Part shown: piece after piece, positions 45,946 through 54,270 of the stretch | Layout of the letters: the number at the start of each line of letters is the position of its first letter | Numbering within the stretch: position 1 is the stretch's first letter | From: an uncultured Clostridia bacterium | GTDB lineage: Bacteria; Bacillota; Clostridia; Saccharofermentanales; Saccharofermentanaceae | Direction of reading: 5' to 3' | Length of the DNA: 64,000 bases | NCBI GenBank assembly: GCA_937876985.1 | Contig: CALEFT010000054.1 | Span: 1-64,000 of the forward strand | Notes under the pieces: generated by a model | The model's database searches: none | What the model was told of the DNA's origin: nothing | Seen by the model: the letters and a program-made list of their open reading frames with translations, nothing else | Position numbers and translations under genes: made by a program

Positions 45946-46920
45946 ATGGCTTATTATGTAGGAATTGATCTTGGTGGAACAAACATCAAGGCAGGTATCG
46001 TAGATAGTGAAGGAAAGATGCTCAACAAGAAGAGCATTAAGACAAATGCGGATCGTCCAATGGAGGAGATCATTACTGATATGGGTAAGCTCGCAGTTGA
46101 TGTTATTAGCGACGCTGGACTTACAAATGATCAGGTGAAGGCAATTGGTATTGGTTCTCCAGGAACTCCAGACAATGAGGCTGGTGTACTTGTTTATTCG
46201 AATAACTTGCCTTTTAATATGGCTCCAATGAGAGAGATTATTAAGAAGGTTGTAGATCTTCCTGTTTATATTGATAACGATGCGAACTGTGCTGGTATGG
46301 CAGAGGCTGTTGCTGGTGCTGCGAAGGGCGCGAAGGATTCCGTTACTATTACTCTTGGTACAGGAATTGGTGCTGGTGTGATTATCAATGGAAGAATTTA
46401 TTCTGGTTTTAATCAGGCTGGTTCTGAGTTCGGACATACTGTTCTCGTTTCTGGTGGACAGCAGTGTTCTTGCGGACGTAAGGGTTGCTTCGAGGCATAT
46501 GGTTCTGCTAGTGCGCTTGTTAGAATGACAAAGGAAGCTGCCGAGGCTAATCCTGACTCTAAGCTCAATGAGGTTATTGAGGAAGAGGGTAAGGTTAACG
46601 CGAAGGTTGCTTTTGTTGCAATGCGTCGTGATGATAAGGTTGCAGCTGAGGTTGTTGACACATATATCGACTATCTTGCAGATGGACTTGCAAATGCAAT
46701 TAACACATTTATGCCAGAGGTTCTCGTAATCGGTGGTGGTGTTTGCGGCGAGGGAGATCCACTTCTTGTACCACTAAGAGAAAAGACACTTAGCCGTCCA
46801 TACTTTGGACCTGGTGTAAAGAAGACAAGAATCGAGCTCGCACAGATGGGTAACGACGCTGGTATCGTTGGTGCCGCAATGATGGCGAAAAGCTGCGATG
46901 ACGATGGCTTGAAGGGCTAA
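45946..46920 (+). CDS. glcK: ROK-family glucokinase
   Basis: The 324-aa enzyme phosphorylates glucose with ATP. It has the ATP-binding loop DLGGTNIKAGI, the substrate loop NDANCAG, LGTGIGAGVI, EFGH and the ROK zinc motif CSCGRKGCFE. No helix-turn-helix is present, so it is a kinase and not a ROK repressor. It would use the glucose freed by cellobiose phosphorylase. A 12-bp tandem repeat begins at its last codons. Confidence 0.92.
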   Translation: MAYYVGIDLGGTNIKAGIVDSEGKMLNKKSIKTNADRPMEEIITDMGKLAVDVISDAGLTNDQVKAIGIGSPGTPDNEAGVLVYSNNLPFNMAPMREIIKKVVDLPVYIDNDANCAGMAEAVAGAAKGAKDSVTITLGTGIGAGVIINGRIYSGFNQAGSEFGHTVLVSGGQQCSCGRKGCFEAYGSASALVRMTKEAAEANPDSKLNEVIEEEGKVNAKVAFVAMRRDDKVAAEVVDTYIDYLADGLANAINTFMPEVLVIGGGVCGEGDPLLVPLREKTLSRPYFGPGVKKTRIELAQMGNDAGIVGAAMMAKSCDDDGLKG

Positions 46921-46946
46921 TCGAAGGGCTGATAAAAGGGCTAATC
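46911..46946 (+). repeat. 12-bp tandem repeat at the glcK-truA junction
   Basis: Three copies of GAAGGGCTAATC (with single changes) span the last codons and stop of glucokinase and the short gap before truA. AAGGG in each copy could serve as a weak ribosome binding site for truA. Confidence 0.75.
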
Positions 46947-46951
46947 AATAG

Positions 46952-47806
46952 ATGTATACAGTCGTTTTGGTGGTTGAATACGATGGAACAGATTTCTGTG
47001 GTTATCAGATACAGGATAATGGCAGAACGGTACAAGGCGACTTAGAGAAGGCTCTTAGCACACTTTATAATCAAGAAATTACAATAACGGGATGTTCTCG
47101 TACTGATTCTGGTGTTCACGCGCGTGGACACGTCAGTAGTGCGGTCGTCCCGTTTTATATTCCAGCGGATAGGATTCCTTTTGCACTCAATGCGATGCTT
47201 GCACCAGATATTTCTGTTCGTGCGGCGCGGTATGTTGAGGACAAGGACGGCAAGACCTTCTCGCCGCGGTTCGACACGAAGGGCAAGCGATATGTTTATC
47301 GAGTCTATCAGAGTAAGACGAGAAGTCCGCTATATGCTAGGTTTGCGCATCATGTCACTTATGATTTGGATGTCGAGGCGATGCAGGAGGCGGCGCAGTA
47401 CATGGTTGGTGAGCATGATTTCGCGAGTTTTTGTGCGACGGGTGGCAGCAATGTCACGACGGTTAGGAAAGTTTTGTCGGTGAATGTGAAGGCGGAAGAG
47501 GTTTTGGTGTCGGCCCCGGTGCTTTTCGAGAGGGGCGAGGTTGAAGTCGAGGGCGAAGGCGAGGCGTGCGCGAAAAGCGCCAGCACGGCAGGGCGACAAA
47601 TAGCTGGGCGACTCATAGAGATTGAGGTAGTGGGCGAGGCGTTCTTGTACAACATGGTGCGAATTATGGCTGGGACCTTGGTGGAGGTCGGAAGCGGCAA
47701 GTTTGTGCCGGGCGACGTTGTGAAAATCATTGAGGCCAAAGACCGACGAAAAGCAGGAAGAACTTTGCCAGCATGCGGTTTGACGCTTGAGGAAGTGTAC
47801 TATTGA
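46952..47806 (+). CDS. truA: tRNA pseudouridine synthase A, with a low-complexity insertion
   Basis: The 284-aa enzyme makes pseudouridine at positions 38-40 of tRNA. The catalytic aspartate is Asp52 in GCSRTDSGVHARGH; the segments RYVYRVYQ, VGEHDFASFCATG and FLYNMVRIMAG are present. It is about 35-40 residues longer than the usual ~245 because of a Glu/Gly/Ala-rich insertion encoded near 47518-47610 (LFERGEVEVEGEGEACAK). That segment contains GCTTTTCGAGAGGGG and a second, variant motif copy at 47570. The ribosome binding site is weak and may lie in the upstream 12-bp repeat. Confidence 0.92.
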   Translation: MYTVVLVVEYDGTDFCGYQIQDNGRTVQGDLEKALSTLYNQEITITGCSRTDSGVHARGHVSSAVVPFYIPADRIPFALNAMLAPDISVRAARYVEDKDGKTFSPRFDTKGKRYVYRVYQSKTRSPLYARFAHHVTYDLDVEAMQEAAQYMVGEHDFASFCATGGSNVTTVRKVLSVNVKAEEVLVSAPVLFERGEVEVEGEGEACAKSASTAGRQIAGRLIEIEVVGEAFLYNMVRIMAGTLVEVGSGKFVPGDVVKIIEAKDRRKAGRTLPACGLTLEEVYY

Positions 47807-47884
47807 CGGTTTTTTCTTGGTCGATGGTGGTGATATAATGTTAAGTGAGAGTAAAAATTCTATGAGCGTATAGGAGGTAAGAAA

Positions 47885-49348
47885 ATGACTTTTACAGCTT
47901 GGAATGACAGAACAAACATGAGCTTGCTTACAGATTTCTACGAGCTTACTATGGCGAAGGGTTATCTTGATGGGGGCTACGAGGACAAGATTGTTTATTT
48001 TGATATGTTTTTTAGAAGCGTGCCAGAGGGCGGCGGATATGCTGTTGTTGCTGGACTTGAGCAGGTAATTGACTACTTGAGAAATCTTCGCTTCACTGAG
48101 GAGGATTTGTCTTTCTTGAAGGACAAGTACAAGTTCGATGACAAGTTTATTGACTACCTTCGTAATTTCAAATTCACTTGCGACGTGTGGGCTATTCCAG
48201 AGGGAACAGTTGTATTCCCACATGAGCCACTTGTTAAGGTTCGTGGTCCAGTTATGGAGGCACAGATTCTTGAGACTGCGCTTCTTTGTACTATCAACCA
48301 CCAGAGCCTTATTGCAACGAAGACTGCAAGAATCGTTCGTGCTGCAGAGGGACGTCCAGTAATGGAGTTCGGTGCTCGCCGTGCTCAGGGCTATGACGCT
48401 TCTGTGCTCGGTGCACGTGCATCCTACATTGCTGGTGTTGCAGGTACTAGCTGCACAATCTGCGGACAGCAGTTCGACATTCCACTTTCAGGAACGATGG
48501 CGCACAGCTGGGTAATGCTTTTCGATAGCGAGTTCGAGGCGTTCGCGGCTTATGCGAAGTCCTATCCAGACAAGACGCTCCTACTCGTAGACACATACGA
48601 CGTGCTAAAGAGCGGAATTCCAAACGCAATTCGCGTGGCAAAGGAAATCCTAGAGCCAATGGGCAAGAGACTTCTCGGAATCAGAATCGACTCCGGAGAC
48701 CTCACATATATGACTCAGCAAGCTCGAAAAATGCTAGACGAAGCTGGCCTTACAGATTGCAAGATTACTGTTTCCAATGCACTCGATGAGTACTTGATTC
48801 GCGACCTCATTAGTCAGGGTGCGTGCATCGATTCTTTCGGCGTAGGCGAGAGACTTATTACTTCCAAGGCTGAGCCAGTATTCGGTGGCGTATATAAGAT
48901 TTCTGCAGTAGAGGACGAGGCAGGAAACATTATTCCGAAGATGAAGATTTCTGAGAACATCGGCAAGGTGACAAACCCATGTAGCAAGGACCTAGTTCGC
49001 TTCTACGACAATGCAACAGGTAAAGCAATTGCGGACGTGATCATGGTGGATGGCGAGGAGCTTCCAAGTGGTGAGCCATATGAGATTTTTGATCCAGTTG
49101 ACACATGGAAGAGAAAGACTATCGAGAATTACACATGCCGTCGTCTGCTTGTGCCTATCTTCAAGGGTGGCGAGCTCGTATATGATCTCCCAACAATGAG
49201 CGAGCTTCGTTCGTATTGCACTAAGGAAGTAGATTCCTTGTGGGATTCTGTAAAGCGTTTTGAGAATCCACATAAGTATCACGTTGACTTGTCTCAGAAG
49301 CTTTGGGATATCAAGAACGACATTTTGCATTCATTCCGCAAGGCATAA
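47885..49348 (+). CDS. pncB: Nicotinate phosphoribosyltransferase
   Basis: The 487-aa enzyme makes nicotinate mononucleotide in the NAD salvage pathway. Visible features are the N-terminal NMSLLTDFYELTMAKGYL, the MEFGARRAQGYDASVLGARASYI segment, GTMAHSWVM (phosphohistidine region) and GIRIDSGDLTYM. Length and motifs match the Gram-positive form. GGAGG lies 7 nt before the ATG. Confidence 0.95.
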   Translation: MTFTAWNDRTNMSLLTDFYELTMAKGYLDGGYEDKIVYFDMFFRSVPEGGGYAVVAGLEQVIDYLRNLRFTEEDLSFLKDKYKFDDKFIDYLRNFKFTCDVWAIPEGTVVFPHEPLVKVRGPVMEAQILETALLCTINHQSLIATKTARIVRAAEGRPVMEFGARRAQGYDASVLGARASYIAGVAGTSCTICGQQFDIPLSGTMAHSWVMLFDSEFEAFAAYAKSYPDKTLLLVDTYDVLKSGIPNAIRVAKEILEPMGKRLLGIRIDSGDLTYMTQQARKMLDEAGLTDCKITVSNALDEYLIRDLISQGACIDSFGVGERLITSKAEPVFGGVYKISAVEDEAGNIIPKMKISENIGKVTNPCSKDLVRFYDNATGKAIADVIMVDGEELPSGEPYEIFDPVDTWKRKTIENYTCRRLLVPIFKGGELVYDLPTMSELRSYCTKEVDSLWDSVKRFENPHKYHVDLSQKLWDIKNDILHSFRKA

Positions 49349-49424
49349 TTTGTGCACTTCGTGCTAGACGCCCAACTTTTGGGCTTGGCGGTCTCTTCTA
49401 GAGAGGACGGCGGAGACTTACGAG

Positions 49425-49472
49425 AGGCTTTTCTCGAGAGAGGCTTTTCGAGAAGGATGCTTTTCGAGAGGG
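49425..49472 (+). repeat. Three tandem 16-bp copies of the GCTTTTCGAGA motif
   Basis: The units AGGCTTTTCTCGAGAG, AGGCTTTTCGAGAAGG and ATGCTTTTCGAGAGGG follow each other without gaps in the intergenic region upstream of the cyclophilin gene. This is the only tandem cluster of the iterated 9-mer GCTTTTCGA in the window. XhoI-like CTCGAG in the first copy makes it locally palindromic. Confidence 0.85.
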
Positions 49473-49508
49473 ATGCAGAGAAAATAAAATAGAAAAAGAG
49501 GAACATTT

Positions 49509-49994
49509 ATGTCAAATCCAATTGTAACAATTAAGATGAAGGACGCTGGAGAGATTAAGATTGAGCTTTATCCAGAGATTGCGCCAATTTCCGTTGAGAA
49601 TTTTGTGTCTCTCGTTGAGAAGAAGTTCTATGATGGACTAATTTTCCACAGAGTAATTCGCGGATTTATGATTCAGGGCGGATGCCCAGATGGAACAGGA
49701 ATGGGTGGTCCAGGATATCAGATTAAGGGCGAGTTTGCGTCAAATGGCGTGAAGAATGACCTAAAGCATGAAAGAGGAGTAATCTCTATGGCACGCTCCA
49801 TGATGCCAAATTCTGCAGGAAGCCAGTTCTTCATTATGCACCAGAATGCGCCACACCTAGATGGCGATTATGCTGCTTTTGGTAAGGTTATTTCTGGTAT
49901 GGAAGTTGTTGATGAGATTGCAGACCAGATGACTGATTATGCCGATAAGCCAGTTGCTCCACAGATTATGGAGTCTGTTACAGTAGAGAAGTAA
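49509..49994 (+). CDS. ppiB: Cyclophilin-type peptidyl-prolyl cis-trans isomerase
   Basis: The 161-aa protein is a single cyclophilin domain without signal peptide, so cytosolic. The active-site segments FHRVIRGFMIQGG, the GSQFFIM strand and the HLDGDYAAFGKV loop are intact. It assists folding by isomerising proline bonds. GAGG lies 7 nt before the ATG. A terminator follows at 50085. Confidence 0.94.
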   Translation: MSNPIVTIKMKDAGEIKIELYPEIAPISVENFVSLVEKKFYDGLIFHRVIRGFMIQGGCPDGTGMGGPGYQIKGEFASNGVKNDLKHERGVISMARSMMPNSAGSQFFIMHQNAPHLDGDYAAFGKVISGMEVVDEIADQMTDYADKPVAPQIMESVTVEK

Positions 49995-50084
49995 TTGCTG
50001 GCGTTCGTGTTGTGGCTACGATGTAGCAGCGATGTAGCTTCGGTGCGGCTAGAGCGTGACTAGGCTAAGATTAGTTCAAATAAC

Positions 50085-50138
50085 GAGAACACTCACTTTG
50101 AAGTGAACCCCAAAAGGTTCGAGGTGGGTGTTCTTTTT
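50085..50138 (+). terminator. Long stem-loop terminator between ppiB and the convergent glycosyltransferase
   Basis: GAGAACAC.CAC on the left pairs with GTG.GTGTTCT on the right, and an inner stem GAACC/GGTTC closes around CCAAAA, followed by TTTTT. The stem may also work on the minus strand for the convergent gene. The upstream ~90 bp after ppiB hold nothing else I can identify. Confidence 0.85.
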
Positions 50139-50221
50139 GGTTGTTCAAGTTTTTTGTGGTACATAGTTGGGTTTGCGTTTCTTCTACTAGACAAAGCTCG
50201 CGCAAAGAGCACATTCCAACA

Positions 50222-51157
50222 TCACTTCTTGTTCGTCGTTTTTACAATATAATGTGGTCTAGCCTTGACTTCGATATATGTGCGAGCTATGTATTCACCA
50301 AGAACGCCGAGTGCCATAAGAATTAATCCGCCTAAGAATAGAGTAATACATAGAGTTGAAGCGTAACCAGGCACCGCAGTCCAAATTTGCAAAATAATCG
50401 CGCGAATAAAATAGTAAATCATATAAAGAAACGAAGCTGCCGCGCAAGCAAAACCACAAAGCGTCGCAAGTCGAAGCGGCACAGTAGTAAATGCAACAAT
50501 TCCATCAATCGCATACAAAAATAACTTCCAGAAACTCCATTTTGTCTCTCCAGCTACGCGCTCTACATTCTCGTGCTCAAACCACTTTGTATCAAAACCA
50601 ACCCAGGCGAATATACCCTTCGAAAAGCGTTGTCTCTCACACATCGAGACAATTGCGTCAACTACAGGTCGCTTCATCAAGCGGAAATCTCTAGCGCCGT
50701 CAGCTATTTCTATCTCGCACATACGGTTGATGAGCTTATAGAACATACGCGCAAAAAAACTGCGAATCTTTGGTTCTCCTTGTCTTGTCACACGACGAGC
50801 CGCGCACATATCGCATTCATTGTTGTCTAGCGAACGAATCATGGCAGGAAGCAAGCTTGGTGGGTCTTGCATATCGGCATCTAATATTGCTACATAGTCA
50901 CCCTTCGCTTCACAAAGCCCACAATACATCGCTGCTTCCTTGCCAAAATTTCTCGAAAAGGAATAGTAGCGAACACATTTGTCCGATATTGCGAGGCTAT
51001 TAAGAACAGAAAGTGTTTTGTCTTTACTACCGTCGTCTACGAATATGTATTCGAATTCATAATTAGGGAATTCTATGCGAACAGCATTAAGCGCATTATA
51101 TAGAATTGGCAAGGAGTCCTGTTCGTTGTAGCATGGTATTATTAGTGATACTATCAT
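50222..51157 (-). CDS. GT2 polyprenyl-phosphate glycosyltransferase (GtrB/CsbB-like)
   Basis: The 311-aa protein has a cytosolic GT-A domain (SLIIPCYNEQDSL, VDDGSKD, ILDADMQDPP) and two C-terminal membrane helices (~228-255 and 265-290). The family transfers a sugar to undecaprenyl phosphate. The start is the ATG at 51157, because CAGGAGA lies just upstream; the frame is open 12 codons further. It is divergent from the YfhO-type gene. In Bacillus subtilis csbB and yfhO are neighbours and modify lipoteichoic acid with GlcNAc, so a similar pair is inferred here. The sugar is unknown. Confidence 0.9.
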   Translation of the reverse strand: MIVSLIIPCYNEQDSLPILYNALNAVRIEFPNYEFEYIFVDDGSKDKTLSVLNSLAISDKCVRYYSFSRNFGKEAAMYCGLCEAKGDYVAILDADMQDPPSLLPAMIRSLDNNECDMCAARRVTRQGEPKIRSFFARMFYKLINRMCEIEIADGARDFRLMKRPVVDAIVSMCERQRFSKGIFAWVGFDTKWFEHENVERVAGETKWSFWKLFLYAIDGIVAFTTVPLRLATLCGFACAAASFLYMIYYFIRAIILQIWTAVPGYASTLCITLFLGGLILMALGVLGEYIARTYIEVKARPHYIVKTTNKK

Positions 51158-51248
51158 TATTTTCTCCTGTAATTGTTGTATTTTTGAATGCAAGAGTATT
51201 ATAATACAAAATGTTTATATTTTCATTGTTTTTCGGGGGTAGGTAAAA

Positions 51249-54146
51249 ATGAAAGAAATTGAAACAATTCAAAGAAAGAGACAATTGCGTTCTCTTTCGG
51301 TAAACAAGGATGTTTTAGATCCTATTTTGGCTTTTGTGATTTCGATGCTAGGCTTTTTATTCCTTGCTTTTGCATGGCATATGGAGCCCTTTGGAGACTC
51401 AACTGTTTTAGCTAGTGATCTAGATGCTCAGTATTCACCTTTTATTTGGTCATGGCTTAATCATTTGAGAGATGTGTTAGAGGGAGAGCATTTTATTAAT
51501 AATTTCTCCTATATGGATAATCTGGGTGCAGGCAAGAATGTTTTTGGTATACTTGGCTATTATACCGCTAGTCCATTTGTGTATATTGTGGGTCTTTTTG
51601 GACTAGAGAATGTGTATTTAGCAATTTGGTTTTTAATAGTCTTGAAGAATTCGATAGCTGCAGCGTTAATGACTATTTTCATTAGAAGCAAAATGACGAA
51701 CAAAGAAAGTCATATAGCTATTGTTTTGGGTTTGCTGTATGCATTTAACAGTTATAGTATACTTTTTAGTTTTAACATCATGTGGATCGATGCATATGCT
51801 TTACTTCCACTGACACTTTTGTTTGCCGATAGATTTATAGAAAAAGAGAATAAAAGGATTCATATCGGTTTTATTCTGACACTAGTAGTGTTATTTGTTT
51901 CACAGTTTTACATGGCATACATGGTTGGAATATTCACATTTTTATATTTGGTATTTAGAATTGTTGAAGAGGTATACTGTAAGAACAATAATCAAGTTCT
52001 CAAGAAAACAAAAACTATAATTTTGAATTTCATTTCTCATGCTATCATTTCAGCATTGCTATCATCATTTTTCTTGTTTCCAGCGATATATGATACTTTG
52101 GTAAATAGAGACCAAACGTCATATGCATTTGTAAATGATATTGTTAAGGACACAGAAATTGATCAAAATCCTTTAATTCTTTTTCAATCTTTTTTCTTAG
52201 GCAATTTTGGTTCATTTAATGAGGTGCTCTCTGGTGGTAGACCATTCTTTTTTACAAGTGTATTAATCACGTTGAGTTTGATTGTATTCTTCTTTAGCTC
52301 AGCTTTTTCAAAAAAAGAAAAAATAGTATATGGATCATTAATTGGGTTTATGTTGTTATCATTTACAATTATTAGACTCGATATTGCATGGCATGCCTTC
52401 GACGAACCAAATTGGTTCTATCATAGATATAGTTTTTGCCTTATACCGATAACATTGATTATTGGACTTAAAGTGTATGAGAAGTTGTGCAAAAGAATGA
52501 TAGAGAAAAGAATTATATTGATATCGGGATTAGTGATGTATTTGATTCTTGTTATTACAGATTCTTTTGTTATCGGCGCGTATGATGATGCTCAAGTCGT
52601 TCTTAACATAGTTTTTATAGCTTTATACGTTTTCTATATGATAGGAATAGAGAAAGAAAAGTGGCATGAGCAATTGAAGAATATGAGTAAAATTTGTTCG
52701 TTTTTACTAGTATTGAGTGTGTCAATAGAAGCCATATTTGTAAATAACAATTTGTCTATGCATGCCAGTGCTTTTACTAGTGGTACAAAAAGTTTTTATT
52801 ATGAAGATGCTTTCTCTGTTGTTGGTGATTGTATAGAATTGGGAAGATCACATACTGATGCTTTTAGAAGTGAAATTGAAGGAGACAGAATTCGTGGTGT
52901 GGATAACCTAACAGCGGGTAGTTATATGGATTACAGCTCCATATCGTTGTTTAACACTAATTCCAATAAGCCTTTCGCTAGATTTATTAAGAACTTTGGA
53001 CATATGACAGCGTACAACTATTTTGCTACTCAGTACGATTATGCAGCTATGCCTACAGATGCTTTTTTCTCCATTGGTACGATAATAACAGAGCGTGAAT
53101 ATGAGAATGCAACGCTAATTGCGACTGGAAACATGTATGAGAATCAAGATATAGATGAAATGCCAATTTATGCATATAGCAACCCTTATATTTTTCCATT
53201 GGGATTTGCTGTTCAAGATAGTGCCATGGCTTTTGATTTCTATTCTTTGGAAACAAATTACGAAAACAAGAATTATTTTACAATGCAAAACGAATGGTAT
53301 AGATCAATGTTTGGTAACGCATTTAGTGTAGACATCTATGATACATATGAGGATATACTAATTGGAGAACCGACAATTATTAATGGATTTAGATTCCCAG
53401 AACAAATCGATTTTGAGTATGCTCCACAGGAGTATACTCGTGAGGATGCTTTTGCAAATGAGAATATCCCTGATGGACAAGAATATGTTAAAAAAATCAT
53501 TGCATCTAATATTGAACTGCCTACTGTTTTAGAGTACAGTTTCGAAGCTCAGTACACGGGTGAGCATTATATAAATTATTCAGTGCTTACCGTTCCTACT
53601 CCTATAGTTATATATGTTGATGATCAAGAGATTAATTCTCTTTCCGGGTATTCGCAATTCTCATCAGTCACACGTCTTGGATATTACGAAAAAGGTGAAA
53701 TGATAAATGTTTCCATCATTTCGATAGATGTAAACCTAGTCGAGTATTTAGGTATATATTTTGCTTGCTTAAACGAAGAAGCTTTTATTTCAGGATACGA
53801 GATGATTAGGCCTAATTTATCTAATGTTACTATGACGGACTATGAGCAGGGCTATGTGACATTCAATACGAATCTTAGCGAGGGCGAGATGCTTCTAACG
53901 ACGATTCCGTACGAGGCGGGCTGGACCTGCTATGTGGACGGCGTCGAGACGGAAATTACTCCATATCAGGGTGCGCTCATTGCAGTTGATGTCGGAAGTG
54001 GCAGCCATGAGGTCGTCTTGGAGTTCGTAGCGCCTGGTCTTGTTCCGGGCTTCGTCGTGAGTGCGGCTACTATCGGAGTGCTTGTGGTAGCAGGCTTTGT
54101 GCAGATTATCTTAAAGTCTCGCTCGAAAAGCAGCCAAAACAAATAA
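51249..54146 (+). CDS. YfhO-family membrane protein (GT-C-type cell-wall glycosylation)
   Basis: The 965-aa protein has about 13 membrane helices in its first ~480 residues, a large extracellular beta-rich domain (~490-935) and a final helix (~935-958). This is the YfhO layout; YfhO/GtlB proteins transfer sugars from a polyprenyl carrier to teichoic acid outside the membrane. The divergent GT2 at 50222 is the expected donor-making partner. The first ~2.58 kb are markedly AT-rich with AT-ending codons, whereas from about 53830 to the end the base use switches to that of the flanking genes. The ribosome binding site is weak (GGGGGTAGG). Confidence 0.85.
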   Translation: MKEIETIQRKRQLRSLSVNKDVLDPILAFVISMLGFLFLAFAWHMEPFGDSTVLASDLDAQYSPFIWSWLNHLRDVLEGEHFINNFSYMDNLGAGKNVFGILGYYTASPFVYIVGLFGLENVYLAIWFLIVLKNSIAAALMTIFIRSKMTNKESHIAIVLGLLYAFNSYSILFSFNIMWIDAYALLPLTLLFADRFIEKENKRIHIGFILTLVVLFVSQFYMAYMVGIFTFLYLVFRIVEEVYCKNNNQVLKKTKTIILNFISHAIISALLSSFFLFPAIYDTLVNRDQTSYAFVNDIVKDTEIDQNPLILFQSFFLGNFGSFNEVLSGGRPFFFTSVLITLSLIVFFFSSAFSKKEKIVYGSLIGFMLLSFTIIRLDIAWHAFDEPNWFYHRYSFCLIPITLIIGLKVYEKLCKRMIEKRIILISGLVMYLILVITDSFVIGAYDDAQVVLNIVFIALYVFYMIGIEKEKWHEQLKNMSKICSFLLVLSVSIEAIFVNNNLSMHASAFTSGTKSFYYEDAFSVVGDCIELGRSHTDAFRSEIEGDRIRGVDNLTAGSYMDYSSISLFNTNSNKPFARFIKNFGHMTAYNYFATQYDYAAMPTDAFFSIGTIITEREYENATLIATGNMYENQDIDEMPIYAYSNPYIFPLGFAVQDSAMAFDFYSLETNYENKNYFTMQNEWYRSMFGNAFSVDIYDTYEDILIGEPTIINGFRFPEQIDFEYAPQEYTREDAFANENIPDGQEYVKKIIASNIELPTVLEYSFEAQYTGEHYINYSVLTVPTPIVIYVDDQEINSLSGYSQFSSVTRLGYYEKGEMINVSIISIDVNLVEYLGIYFACLNEEAFISGYEMIRPNLSNVTMTDYEQGYVTFNTNLSEGEMLLTTIPYEAGWTCYVDGVETEITPYQGALIAVDVGSGSHEVVLEFVAPGLVPGFVVSAATIGVLVVAGFVQIILKSRSKSSQNK

Positions 54147-54270
54147 TATTAGAAACAAAAATTTCAAAGAAAAACCGTATCTTATATGCTAAACTTTAGA
54201 CTAGTGATAAATTGGTGCAAATTGCACTGCTAATTAAATTGCAAATAAAGCTTTTCGGAGGAGAACGACT

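Noticed and set aside
47330..48301. 323-aa minus-strand reading frame
   Set aside because: It lies antisense to truA and pncB, both clearly real; it has no recognisable domain and no ribosome binding site.
50141..50326. Short plus-strand reading frame after ppiB
   Set aside because: It overlaps the 3' end of the convergent glycosyltransferase and has no ribosome binding site or recognisable product.
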